From: Bolinopsis microptera
Lineage: Eukaryota > Ctenophora > Tentaculata > Lobata > Bolinopsidae
Direction: 5' to 3'
NCBI RefSeq assembly: GCF_026151205.1
Contig: NC_087078.1
Coordinates: forward strand, 1,817,675-1,877,674
DNA: 60,000 bases
Under the pieces are notes generated by a model, which was not told the DNA's origin, did no database searches, and was given only the letters and a program-made list of their open reading frames with translations. This document shows, piece after piece, positions 21,901 to 31,810 of this stretch. A program made the position numbers and the translations under genes. Within the stretch, counting starts at the first letter, position 1. Every line of letters begins with the position of its first letter.

Positions 21901-22540
21901 ACTCATGAGAACTGTGAAATGCAAGGATGTGCAGACTGAGCCAGTTCTTCTTCCAGTTGATGGTCTGAAGTTGCCTAAGGGAACAGTACTTGGAGACCAA
22001 GCTAGGCTGGACATTTCTGCAAGATCGATTTGGAATGCTTCAGAGAGGGCATATTTTGATGTAAGGGTATTTCATGCCCCAGCCCCCTCCAATGCAAGCA
22101 AATCGATCCCAGCAATGTACCAGTCCCATGAAAATGAGAAAAAGCGATGTTACAACGCAAGGGTTCTTGAAGTGGAGAAAGGAACCTTCACACCTTTAGT
22201 GTTCTCGACTTCTGGTGGAATGGGTAGTGAAGCTGAAAAACTGGTAAAAAAGCTGGCCAGTAAGATGGAGTACCACACTGGCCAGAGGTACTCGGATGCT
22301 GTAGGTTACATCAGAAAGCGCCTTCGCTTTGAAATCCTAAGAACAACAGTGATTTCTCTCCGTGGAGACAGAGGTGCAAGAAAAAACATTGTTAATATAA
22401 ACAGTTTAGATCTTAACTTGGAGCCACAAGGCCAAGGGTAATTTTTGAGTGCTTAGGGAATTTTGTATATTCTTAAAGGTTTGATTTTATATAGGGTCAT
22501 TGCTATATTATGTGTATATTGTTTGAATAATTTTATTAAA
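18999..22540 (+). mobile_element. Full-length non-LTR retrotransposon: PHD finger, reverse transcriptase, R2-like endonuclease
   Basis: A 3.54-kb insertion bounded by an exact 17-bp direct repeat AAGATATAAGGGAAAAA (18982-18998 and 22541-22557), the target duplication expected from target-primed reverse transcription. Inside are a 5' leader of about 180 bp, one reading frame 19178-22441 interrupted by a single TAG, and a 3' tail of about 100 bp ending ATTTTATTAAA without a long poly(A). There are no LTRs. The exact duplication and nearly open frame imply a recent insertion. Confidence 0.9.
19178..22441 (+). pseudogene. PHD-RT-endonuclease polyprotein of the retrotransposon, one in-frame TAG
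   Basis: One continuous frame of 1,087 codons with TAG at codon 252 (19931-19933); both sides are in the same frame. Residues 42-92 form a PHD finger (ICGFC, DCIQC, WFHAACSG, WSCQRC). The RT follows: GPSGMDADAW, a basic LDKKPGVRPVGIGEVLRR, motif A VDAENAFN, motif B TTQGDPPAMG, motif C YADD (581-584), then YLGSFIG. The C-terminus has a Cys/His cluster (CTCG...HALIC), RHNSLRD, TEP, RLDISAR and YFDVRVF, the order seen in restriction-like endonucleases of R2-type LINEs. Related predicted proteins are, to my knowledge, common in cnidarian genomes. The TAG is followed by CAG, so it is either a nonsense mutation or a leaky stop. ATG 19232 is an alternative start. Confidence 0.85.
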
Positions 22541-22557
22541 AAGATATAAGGGAAAAA

Positions 22558-23132
22558 CTGTCTCGATCACATGATATGACCGTATAATGAAGTTGGTCTA
22601 ATTTCTCGTTAGGGTTAGTGGTTAGGGTTTCAGTGTATGCTTTTTAAAGATTGGGTTAGGGTTGGGATCAGATTAGAGGGCTAAAATTTCGAATAGTCAT
22701 TCAGGGCCAGCTAGAGAACGTGTTTAAAAAGTCCGTGACAGTCGAGTGTAGAGTAATTAATTATCATCATTCATCCATACATCTTTCTGATCGTGATTAA
22801 ATTTATATTTTTACATGTTATGCCATCAATTTAGTAATTTACATTGCATCAGTTCTAGTTTATAATTATGTTAAGACGCGCAGCTTAAGTCATGCGTTAC
22901 GTACTTTATTTATTAACGTGCATATGCGTATATAATAATCAAAAAGTGGTACGTGACAAGCTTGTTTTACGAAAAAAGACAATTTCGATTGCCAATTACG
23001 GTCACGCGCGCTATTGCAAGTTTAAAAGCTAAAGCTGCCCGGGGTAGGGCTCCAAAAATATGATACAACAATAAATGTTTATGGTACCATGCACATGTAA
23101 TTATTTATTTGTCCATTATTAATTGATTTATG
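22558..23132. other. 3' flank of the retrotransposon with degenerate TTAGGG motifs
   Basis: No gene. Interrupted GTTAGGG units occur at about 22608-22662 (GTTAGGGTTAG, GGTTAGGG, GGGTTAGGGTTGGG), resembling a decayed interstitial telomeric block 50 bp from the retrotransposon target site. Confidence 0.4.
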
Positions 23133-23221
23133 GGTCGTTCACATATTACAAAATACGTTATCATTTATGAATTTATGCTCCAAAAAGTGAAAACGTAATG
23201 TATTAATATGTGATCAACCCC
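23133..23221. mobile_element. Short MITE, GGGTCGTTCACAT family
   Basis: Left end GGGTCGTTCACATATTAC and inverted right end GGGTTGATCACATATTAA, each followed by an ACGTT-type block; about 89 bp in all. Same terminal motif as 14953-15061 and 24475-24652. No transposase, no clear target duplication. Confidence 0.6.
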
Positions 23222-24267
23222 TTTAATTAAATTTTTCATGTAATGAAATGGGTAAATATAGCAGCTACACAATTTTATTTTTCATAACGAGAAACGACTG
23301 ACTATTATCCTGATGATGATAAGAACAGAGTTTATTTAAACTTGACATACAGAACTTATTGTCCTTGCGTTTTAGATTTTCTATGACAAAACAATAATAG
23401 TCCTTTTTCAGCTTTTTTTTGTTTATAAACAAAGTTGTAACGCACAGTTCAATTCGATCAAAGGAATATCATCTCTACTCAGTTATCATCTAATCAACGT
23501 TAATAAATCATTTTTTCTTTATCTTGATTATAAAAAGACAATCATGATTGGGACTGAAATAGTCATCTTGCAACAACTGATACTTTGCATTGTCTAAATT
23601 TGTAACTGTAATATAAACAGTTACAAATTCAGATATATATTACTTTTTTAAACAACACGATAATCTTTATTTCAAGATTTTACCAAATTATCGAAAATAA
23701 CCAGACTAAATTATTCCATATTAAGGATTTTAAACAGCAATTTCTACTGACATTACAATCAATCGATAAAGATTAAAGGTTAGTTATATTATTAAGAACA
23801 ATAACTAATTACACTCTCGTTGATTTTTGGGATAATTGGTACAATTTTCTATTCGTTTAATAATATAGTTTACTACTTAATACAAGCAGTTAGCAGGCTA
23901 TGCAATGCTCTGTATTAAAAAGCTCTACCGCTAAAACACAATTATCATCAAATAGTTTTGTTAAAGCTGATGCCTGCTGAAGATTCTGTGATGGTTGTAC
24001 ATGCACAGCTATATCTTGGATCTTGTTATCAGAGTTGTGTGATGAGAAGATGAGTTTGCTCCTTAACACATCCTGAATTGGTGGGTTATTTTTAAGATTT
24101 ATGAAAGTTGTTACAAAAATTTTGAATCAATGATTATTGATTAATTAATTAATAGTTCAGGTTCCATGAAATGAATTAACTTTTCAACTTTATTTCCTTC
24201 AGTTATTTTGTCGTATCTTTATAATCAACAGACCATTTGCTAGTTAATCTAGCTAGCTTTTGACATT
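23222..24267. other. Non-coding spacer before the small two-exon gene
   Basis: AT-rich; no gene or repeat recognised. A GTAACTGTAATATAAACAGTTAC inverted repeat lies at about 23602-23624. Confidence 0.35.
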
Positions 24268-27200
24268 ATGTACGGCTTAAATTTTGAACAATTGTCCAAT
24301 CATTCAGTTTACACAGGAGTCCGTCAATCGCCATCAGCACTGCAGACGAAGGAGAACTGGAGACAGTATGGCCACTGGTCAGTACCTATTGGTGACCCTA
24401 CTGTAATGGTAACGTTCGGACTTCCCTCTCAATCCTGTAAGTTTCACGAGTTAATCTACTTCAAATATTTATTGTACCATTCACACATTACGTTATCGCT
24501 TTTTGGACAATTTTTACCCCCTCCCCCCTTCTGTAATCAGTTTTACACATAGCTATTGTGCATGTGTCAAAATGACAGTAGCGTAATCATTTGGAAAACC
24601 CCCTCCCGTCCCCCTCGGCTGATTACGTAATATGTGAATTGTGAACGACCCCTAAGTGCAAAAATGGTGCAAAATGTTTAGTCGTGATTTATAAAACTTG
24701 ACAAACTTGTTGCACAATGCAGCTAACTTAAATCCTTGTGCAACCAATTTACCTAAAAGTTCGGTACGATTTTTGAAACCCTTGAGTATCGAATTACCTC
24801 TGGCTTATCATACTAATTGGGAAATAAATTTTCCAGACAAATTGTTTGGAAAGTTTCCATCTAAAAAGGAAATGATGTAATTTTAAAGTTGTAATCTTTT
24901 CTTTTATCATAAAACTAGAAAACCCGTGGTCACAGGGAGGAAGCTAATATTGATAGTATTTTTTGTTAGTAAGTTTAATCTCATCAAAAAATATCCTACA
25001 AAACCGAAGATACAGACCATTAAAATGTAGCTTGTGCTAAACACAGCGTAATATCAACAAAACCGATCAAAATGAAGTTAAAACAATCATTGCACGTGCA
25101 CGTAACAACCCTCGTTACCATGGTTACTATGCAACTTCTTATTCCTCGTCTAATTTGCACGTGGGCGGTCGTACATACAACAAAAAGAATTTTCTGAATT
25201 ATAGTAGAGATGACACTCTAAACTTCCCTTGATAAAACTAATGTTTAAGTCTAGATAGCAACATTTTCGAGCCGAAATATTAGTATTATTAACTATCACT
25301 TCCTTCGCAAAAATATTTTCTGATACATTCTGTAATAAACTAAAATCATTAAAAACTTTCGAATCATCTTGGTAGTTACGAAATGTGTCTTTTAATCTTT
25401 TGAGATTTTCTGTATCCCCTTGGCCTTGTTCTATACATTAAACTATACATAAAATTTGTCGCAAATAATGGGGAAATCGCGATTCCGTACATGCCGCGAT
25501 TTCCTTTTGTCCCTGCCTACAGCAAATCTTATGAACTGATTCTTTCTTAAACTATTGGCAGGATGACAATGGAAATTATTCTGGCTGAATTTTCTGAGTA
25601 CAAGCCGTTGTTCATATTTTAACTAAACAGTTTGTACATTGCACAACAGCAGTTATTATTCACTATGAAATGATATCAAGTTTAAATCAGATTCACTTAC
25701 CTTCCAGACCCGAAAACTACAGAACATGGAGGAACCTACAGTTTGGAAACGAAAAGCATTCCTTGTTGAGTTGTTGTACCACACGTTCTTGTAGTTCTAG
25801 TAATGAGGTTAGTTAATTATAGTTCCAGTTGTATAAATGTATAAATGTATCAGTTATTTACAGCGTCAGCATTATATCCCTCTCCCTCTCCCTATCCTTC
25901 TCCTTTTCCCTCTCTGTCCCTCTCCCTGTCCCAGTGTCCCTCTCTCTCTCCCTTGTTAGATGACCGTTAGTTGACCAATAAAACCCGTATTTGTCGTATG
26001 TACAAAACCTGTAAAACAAAATACTTCATTACATAATAGAAGAACTTTACAACCAAATTAAACCAATTCCAAATAAATACCTAATAACAAAACATTATAA
26101 ATACTTACCCCTCTCCCTCTCCCTCTCCCTCTCCCTCTCCCTCTCCCTCTCCCTCTCCCTCTCCCTCTCCCTCTCCCTCTCCCTCTCCCTCTCCCTCTCC
26201 CTCTCCCTCTCCCTCTCCCTCTCCCTCTCCCTCTCCCTCTCCCTCTCCCTCTCCCTCTCCCTCTCCCTCTCCCTCTCCCTCTCCCTCTCCCTCTCCCCTT
26301 TCCCTCTCCCTCCCCCTCTCAGTCTCTCCCTCTCCCCTTCCCACTCAATCTCCTTCTCTCAGTCTCTCCTCTCCTTTCCCTCTCCCTCCCCCTCCCCCTC
26401 CTTCTCATTTTCCCTCTCCCTCTCCCTCTCCCTCTCCCTCTCCCTCTCCCTCTCCCTCTCCCTCTCCCTCTCCCTCTCCCTCTCCCTCTCCCTCTCCCTC
26501 TCCCTCTCCCTCTCCCTCTCCCTCTCCCTCTCCCTCTCCCTCTCCCTATCCTTCTCCTTTTCCCTCTCTGTCCCTCTCCCTCTCCCTCTCCCTCTCCCTC
26601 TCCCTCTCCCTCTCCCTCTCCCTCTCCCTCTCCCTCTCCCTCTCCCTCTCCCTCTCAGCCTCTCCCTCTCAGCCTCTCCCTCTCCCTCTCCCTCTCCCTA
26701 TCCTTCTCATTTTCCCTCTCCCTCTCCTTCTCCTTTTCCCTCTCTGTCCCTCTCCCTCTCCCTCTCCCTCTCCCTGTCCCTCTCCCTGTCCCTCTCTCTC
26801 TCCCTTGTTAGATGACCGTTAGTTGACCAATAAAACCCGTATCCCTCTCCCTCTCCCTCTCCCTCTCCCTCTCCCTCTCCCTCTCCCTCTCCCTCTCCCT
26901 CTCCCTCTCAGCCTCTCCCTCTCAGCCTCTCCCTCTCCCTCTCCCTCTCCCTATCCTTCTCATTTTCCCTCTCCCTCTCCTTCTCCTTTTCCCTCCCTCT
27001 CCCTCTCCCTCTCCCTCTCCCTCTCCCTCTCCCTCTCCCTCTCCCTCTCCCCTTTCCCTCTCCCTCCCCCTCTCAGTCTCTCCCTCTCCCCTTCCCACTC
27101 AATCTCCTTCTCTCAGTCTCTCCTCTCCTTTCCCTCTCCCTCCCCCTCCCCCTCCTTCTCACTTGCCCTCTCCCTCTCCCTCTCCCTCTCCCTCTCCCTC

Positions 27201-28220
27201 TCCCTCTCCCTCTCCCTCTCCCTCTCCCTCTCCCTCTCCCTCTCCCTCTCCCTCTCCCTCTCCCTCTCCCTCTCCCTCTCCCTCTCCCTCTCCCTCTCCC
27301 TCTCCCTCTCCCTCTCCCTCTCCCTCTCCCTCTCCCTCTCCCTCTCCCTCTCCCTCTCCCTCTCCCTCTCCCTCTCCCTATCCTTCTCCTTTTCCCTCCC
27401 TCTCCCTCTCCCTCTCCCTCTCCCTCTCCCTCTCCCTCTCCCTCTCCCTCTCCTTCTCCCTCTCCCTCTCCCTCTCCCTCTCCCTCTCCCTCTCCCTCTC
27501 AGCCTCTCCCTCTCCCTCTCCCTCTCCCTATCCTTCTCATTTTCCCTCTCCCTCTCCTTCTCCTTTTCCCTCTCTGTCCCTCTCCCTCTCCCTCTCCCTG
27601 TCCCTGTCCCTCTCCCTGTCCCTCTCTCTCTCCCTTGTTAGATGACCGTTAGTTGACCAATAAAACCCGTATTTGTCGTATGTACAAAACCTGTAAAACA
27701 AAATACTTCATTACATAATAGAATAACTTTACAACCAAATTAAACCAATTCCAAATAAATACCTAATAACAAAACATTATAAATACTTACCCCTCTCCCT
27801 CTCCCTCTCCCTCTCCCTCTCCCTCTTCCTCTCCCTCTCCCTCTCCCTCTCCCTCTCCTTCAAAAACACGTTCAAATTTTTGTACTCCCGGCCCCTCTCC
27901 CTTTTCTTCATAAACATGTTCTAACAAATTAGAAATTATTAAATTCTGAAATTGAAATAAAAATATTTAAATTACTGCAGTCTGCAACGAGAAACTACTA
28001 TACGTGTTTTTAGTCAATACTAAAGATTGTCATTTCAGGGTTCCTGGCACGAAAACCTGGGACAGTTCCTTTTGCCCTTCACCCTCTTGGATTTGGTTGT
28101 CTCTACCGTTCATTCACACAACGAAACAATCATGCTGATGGAGGAGGAGTAGAAATTAAAACTCTCCCGGCCAACGTTAATTTTTGCCACCCCTGGTTTT
28201 TAGAAAAGACAAGCAATTAA
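24268..28220 (+). CDS. Small two-exon protein of unknown function
   Basis: Exons 24268-24436 and 28039-28220 join in frame (T|GG makes Trp) to give 116 residues. The donor GTAAGT and acceptor CATTTCAG are strong, and the protein reads smoothly across the junction ([19 protein letters not shown]). It is rich in Trp, Gly and Pro, with motifs [36 protein letters not shown] and [12 protein letters not shown]. No signal peptide, membrane segment or domain I know. The start is uncertain: the second exon could instead begin after AG 24307 or 24316 and join an unseen upstream exon. The 3.6-kb intron holds a MITE and the duplicated CCCTCT arrays. Confidence 0.65.
24475..24652. mobile_element. Degenerate MITE in the intron, GGGTCGTTCACA family
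   Basis: The right end reads, inverted, AGGGGTCGTTCACAATTC then ACATATTACGTAATC. The left end is a weaker match (TACCATTCACACATTACGTT). Pyrimidine- and C-rich blocks inside (CCCCCTCCCCCC, CCCCCTCCCGTCCCC) parallel the G-run of the 14953 copy. Confidence 0.5.
24653..25876. other. Intron interior, no gene seen
   Basis: The 60-codon frame at 24698-24880 has no recognisable domain and lies within the intron. Near 25107-25125 there is a GTTACCATGGTTAC motif resembling an RFX X-box half-site pair. Confidence 0.35.
25877..27860. repeat. Duplicated (CCCTCT)n satellite inside an intron
   Basis: Long runs of CCCTCT (for example 26109-26300, 26410-26545, 27163-27375) alternate with degenerate blocks. 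Unique-sequence markers reveal larger duplications. GTTAGATGACCGTTAGTTGA recurs at 25955, 26807 and 27637. A non-repetitive block starting TTGTCGTATGTACAAAACC is at 25991 and 27673, an offset of 1,682 bp. So a ~1.68-kb segment was tandemly duplicated, with a further partial duplication inside it. The SPSPSP/LPLPLP open frames across it are repeat translations. Confidence 0.95.
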
Positions 28221-29561
28221 GATATCGGGATATTATGTGCAAGTTATTATTAACATTTATTTTGCAATTGTTAATCATAATGCAACGTCCAAGCTATAAA
28301 CCTATTTGTAATTTCTTTCCGACATGAAAATCACGGCTAGTTTGGCGTTTGATAATGGATAGTGCTTTAATTCGAAAATGAAATCATTCTAGATATAAAA
28401 TTTGCCGAGTCTAAATCCTATTTTTAATATGAAAAAAGTGTATCTGCATTACCTATCTTTGTTGATTACGAAAGTGATAATGTAAATATCAAACTTTAAT
28501 TATTTTTATAAGAAGAAATGCTTGTATTATTTAGTTAGTCCCACAAAACAGCACAGTCAAACCGCAGTTTACTGTTAATGTCTGTTCCATAATCTCTATT
28601 TCAGCTCAAATGAATTAAAGCCAATTTGTTCATAATTCTTGGCTTCAGAGGTGTGAATTTTGATGGTTCCACAAAATTAAACAATATGATTTATAATGCA
28701 TAACAATTAACATATAACAACATGATTTTTATCTGGTTGATGATATCATAAATCTATTATGGGGTTTCGGCTACAAAATATAGATCGTTTGAGATAGCAG
28801 CAATAAGCTAAAGCAGAATATTGACAGTTAAATCACCAATTTGATCTATGAAGTATCTGTTATCAAAATAGCTTATCATTTAATTGAAAATCACGCACAA
28901 TTTACTAGAGTCTTGTTAGCTTAGCACGCTGGATCATATTACGGACAGTAACACGCCAAGCTTATTTTGTAATGAAATTTCAATGCCAGCATTTACATTG
29001 CGCATAATGCGCGCAAATTATTCCTTGGCTGGTCTGAATCGACCAATCAGAACCGTTATTCCCATTATTCCCTCAGATTCCTCCAATCAGAGGCCTGAGT
29101 GCACGAAAAAGCAAATTTCAAAGGTATAACCAGCATTTCATTGGAATAACACGCGCATCATTTGGCGAGGTATAAAACTTCCGTTTACTGACTTACTATT
29201 TCATTATTAGGGGATGAATCTGCTTCTTGTCAACATTACATGGAATTCCTGCCTGAAACCAGTAGGAATATTATTCCCATATTCCTTCAAATTTCGCACC
29301 GGGCCAGTGTCAAACCTTGGGAAAACTAATTAAAAGAGAAGGCTACAGGAGCAATGAGCATGTAATGTTGACCTCAATTGTCCTGGACAATATGCTTACA
29401 AAATGCAAAAGAGATCATATTTCACTTGTTATTAAGATAGTGTTCATGATATTCTTCATAGCAGCTGATGAAAATATGAACATATTTCTGTTCTTCAGAT
29501 TAAGTCAAAACCTTCGTCAACCGACCGAGAAAATTGTTTCTTGAGGACAAAGAACTGGATG
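28221..29561. other. Non-coding interval
   Basis: No supported gene. A CCAAT-rich stretch (CCAATCAGAACCG, TCCAATCAGAGGC) lies at 29040-29095. A segment at about 29255-29310 resembles 18470-18540. The 75-codon frame at 29317-29544 has no recognisable domain. Confidence 0.35.
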
Positions 29562-29868
29562 TTTAAATAGGTACCGCGACAATTGACCCCCTGACAATTG
29601 ACTTCCCGACAATTGACCCCCTAGGTAGTTAAACTGGGGTCAATTGTCTCGAAATCTAGGGTTTAGTACGACAATTGACCCCCGACAATTGACCCCCTAT
29701 GTAATTACACTGGGGTCAATTGTCACGAAATCTAGGGCTTAGTACGACAATTGACCGCCCGACAATTGACCCCCCAACATTGACCGCCCGAAAATTGACC
29801 CCCCGACAAGTGACCCCCTGACAATTGACCCCCCATGTAATTACACAGGGATCAATTGATCGGGTCAT

Positions 29869-30242
29869 GGTCAGGGTCAGGGTCAGGGTCAGGGTCAGGG
29901 TCAGGGTCAGGGTCAGGGTCAGGGTCAGGGGTCAGGGGTCAGGGTCAGGGTCAGGGTCAGGGTCAGGGTCAGGCCTCAGGGTCAGGCCTCAGGGTCAGGC
30001 CTCAGGGTCAGGCCTCAGGGTCAGGGTCAGGGTCAGGGTCAGGGTCAGGGGTCAGGGTCAGGGTCAGGGTCAGGGTCAGGGTCAGGGTCAGGGTCAGGGT
30101 CAGGGTCAGGGTCAGGGTCAGGGTCAGGGTCAGGGTCAGGGTCAGGGTCAGGGTCAGGGTCAGGGGTCAGGGTCAGGGTCAGGGTCAGGGTCAGGGTCAG
30201 GGTCAGGGTCAGGGTCAGGGTCAGGGTCAGGGTCAGGGTCAG
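29869..30242. repeat. (TCAGGG)n array
   Basis: About 60 units of the hexamer GGTCAG/TCAGGG with an interruption of CCTCAGGGTCAGG units near 29971-30018. It differs from the animal telomeric repeat by one base. It gives way to TTAGGG units within a few bases at 30243-30249. Confidence 0.95.
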
Positions 30243-30249
30243 TAAAGGG

Positions 30250-30479
30250 GTTAGGGTTAGGGTTAGGGTTAGGGTTAGGGTTAGGGTTAGGGTTAGGGTA
30301 GGGTTAGGGGTAGGGGTTAGGGTTAGGGTTAGGGTTAGGGTTAGGGTTAGGTTAGGGTTAGGGTTAGGGTTAGGGTTAGGGTTAGGGTTAGGGTTAGGGT
30401 TAGGGTTAGGGTTAGGGTTAGGTTAGGGTTAGGGTTAGGGTTAGGGTTAGGGTTAGGATAAGGGTTAGGGTTAGGGTTA
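30250..30479. repeat. Interstitial telomeric array (TTAGGG)n
   Basis: About 38 units of the canonical metazoan telomere repeat with a few one-base slips. Unique sequence and inverted CAATTGACCCCC repeats lie on both sides, so this is interstitial, not a chromosome end. Confidence 0.95.
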
Positions 30480-30624
30480 ATTGTATTAATTATATTGTCG
30501 GGGGGCTAATTGTCGGGGGTCAATTGTCGGGGGGATAATTAATTGTTGGGGGGTCAATTGTCGGGGGAAAATTGTCGGGGGGTCAATTTACGGGGGGTCA
30601 ATTGTTGCCCACCCGTTTTAAATA

Positions 30625-31133
30625 CTATCTGCAGCTAATGTACATGATTCTAAAACTAATATAAATAATTCTAAAACTCAAATTAAAGTCTTTCGGGTCT
30701 AATATAGTATTGCTCAATGAGATGGTGTGGAAAGCGCTCATAAAACATTAGTAATGCAGACCGAATGATCTGGCAATCACTGTATATCAAGCAGTTACTT
30801 CTAAAATAAACACTCAGGCTCTCACCTGAAGCAGACTCGTGGCAAAAGACCACATGGGCTATTATGTAAATGTCATCAAAATATATGTACGTGGCACCCT
30901 TTCAGTTTCCCCGAAAAATGTTAGGGAGTAGGAAGCTATTTTCGTTGCTGTTCTGTGTACGTTGGTCTAGCTCTCAAATATTGGACAGTTCTAGATTCTT
31001 TGGCCTAACATCTATCTTTTGCTTTAAAATTTTCTACCGCTTAGAATCTTCCCATTTATTTTTAATGTTTCTCAGAGTTTTATGTATTAATTTGGATATT
31101 TACCAGGTCACTATGTAACAAAGTTTTTGTTCC
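30625..31133. other. Spacer upstream of the Penelope-like motif
   Basis: No reverse transcriptase or GIY-YIG motif recognised. The 82-codon frame at 30870-31118 shows no known domain, though this stretch could belong to the same decayed Penelope-like element. Confidence 0.3.
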
Positions 31134-31166
31134 GCCTTGAAGAAGCCATGGGGGCGAAACGTCGGC
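31134..31166 (+). ncRNA. Hammerhead-ribozyme-like motif of a Penelope-like element
   Basis: The order matches the minimal hammerheads known from Penelope-like elements. Stem I GCC/GGC (31134-31136, 31164-31166) surrounds UUGAAGA (31137-31143, for CUGANGA), stem II GCC/GGC with a 5-nt loop, GAAA (31156-31159) and ACGU then C. The self-complementary ACGU would form stem III between two copies. The first core base is U, not C, so cleavage is doubtful. Family link inferred from the motif. Confidence 0.5.
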
Positions 31167-31810
31167 AATAACGTGTGTTATTTGTATTCAATTCAGAGGA
31201 GATTAGCCAATTTCAATCTAAACTCATAATGATAGACCCTCTGACAAGGGCAAAGCGTCATAATCGATAAACTGATCACCCAGAATTTTGAACGGAAAAT
31301 CTTACATAGACATCTTAAATTATTTATTAACAGTCAACCAGCGTGCATCTTTAAACACTGGCACAATTCACAGTAAATGACTTCATGTAATTATATTGTG
31401 TGTGAGGCCAAACCTTGTAATTCCTTATGCATGTTACCTCGTCCGTGATCTATTCACTTCCCCCTTTGATCGTTTTGGAACAGTTTTATATCACGTTAAC
31501 GATTCTTTGGCAGTTTATTATTTAGCTTTCTAGCAGTATATATTTTGTTTTCTATATTCTTTCAGACTTTTACTTAAGTCTAGTTATACATTACTTTATC
31601 ATATTTTATCGATACTAAGGTGTAGTATTGCCAGATCCCAGTTCATTTGTAACGGAGTTTTATATTAACAGGAAACGATTGTAACAGAGTCGATATATTT
31701 TAATGTTTGCCATGGGGTGGCAAGTCCCCATACATCGTGGTCCGGTAGTTTCATTGCGTCTTAATATACGCTACAAACTCAATTAGTAATGTTTGTTGCC
31801 TACTATTAAA
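31167..31810. other. Non-coding spacer
   Basis: Possibly the rest of the Penelope-like remnant just after the ribozyme-like motif (GATTAGCCAATTTCAATC at about 31200). No coding sequence recognised. Confidence 0.3.

Larger units (their letters stand above)
29570..30616. mobile_element. TIR or foldback element with telomere-like core
   Basis: Left subterminal repeats of GACAATTGACCCCC (29579-29840) are mirrored on the right by the inverse, GGGGGTCAATTGTC (30496-30608). The outermost bases are only loosely inverted (GGTACCGC versus ACGGGTGGGC), but an 8-bp direct repeat TTTAAATA flanks both sides (29562-29569 and 30617-30624), consistent with a target duplication. The left arm also carries two tandem copies of a ~75-bp unit (29612-29745). 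No protein is encoded. Confidence 0.6.

Noticed and set aside
19955-22441. Treating the RT frame as a separate gene starting at Met 19955
   Set aside because: It is in the same frame as the PHD frame with one TAG between, and the sequence before that Met already continues the conserved region.
26105-27645. Open frames encoding SPSPSP, LPLPLP and GEGEGE repeats
   Set aside because: They are translations of the CCCTCT array in several frames, inside an intron, with no other sequence character.
29825-30301. VRVRVR / SGSGSG open frames
   Set aside because: They follow the TCAGGG array in more than one frame.
30250-30479. True chromosome end
   Set aside because: Unique sequence continues for 30 kb on each side and the array is enclosed by mirrored repeats.
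30870-31118. 82-codon frame as Penelope-like RT
   Set aside because: None of the RT or GIY-YIG motifs are visible.
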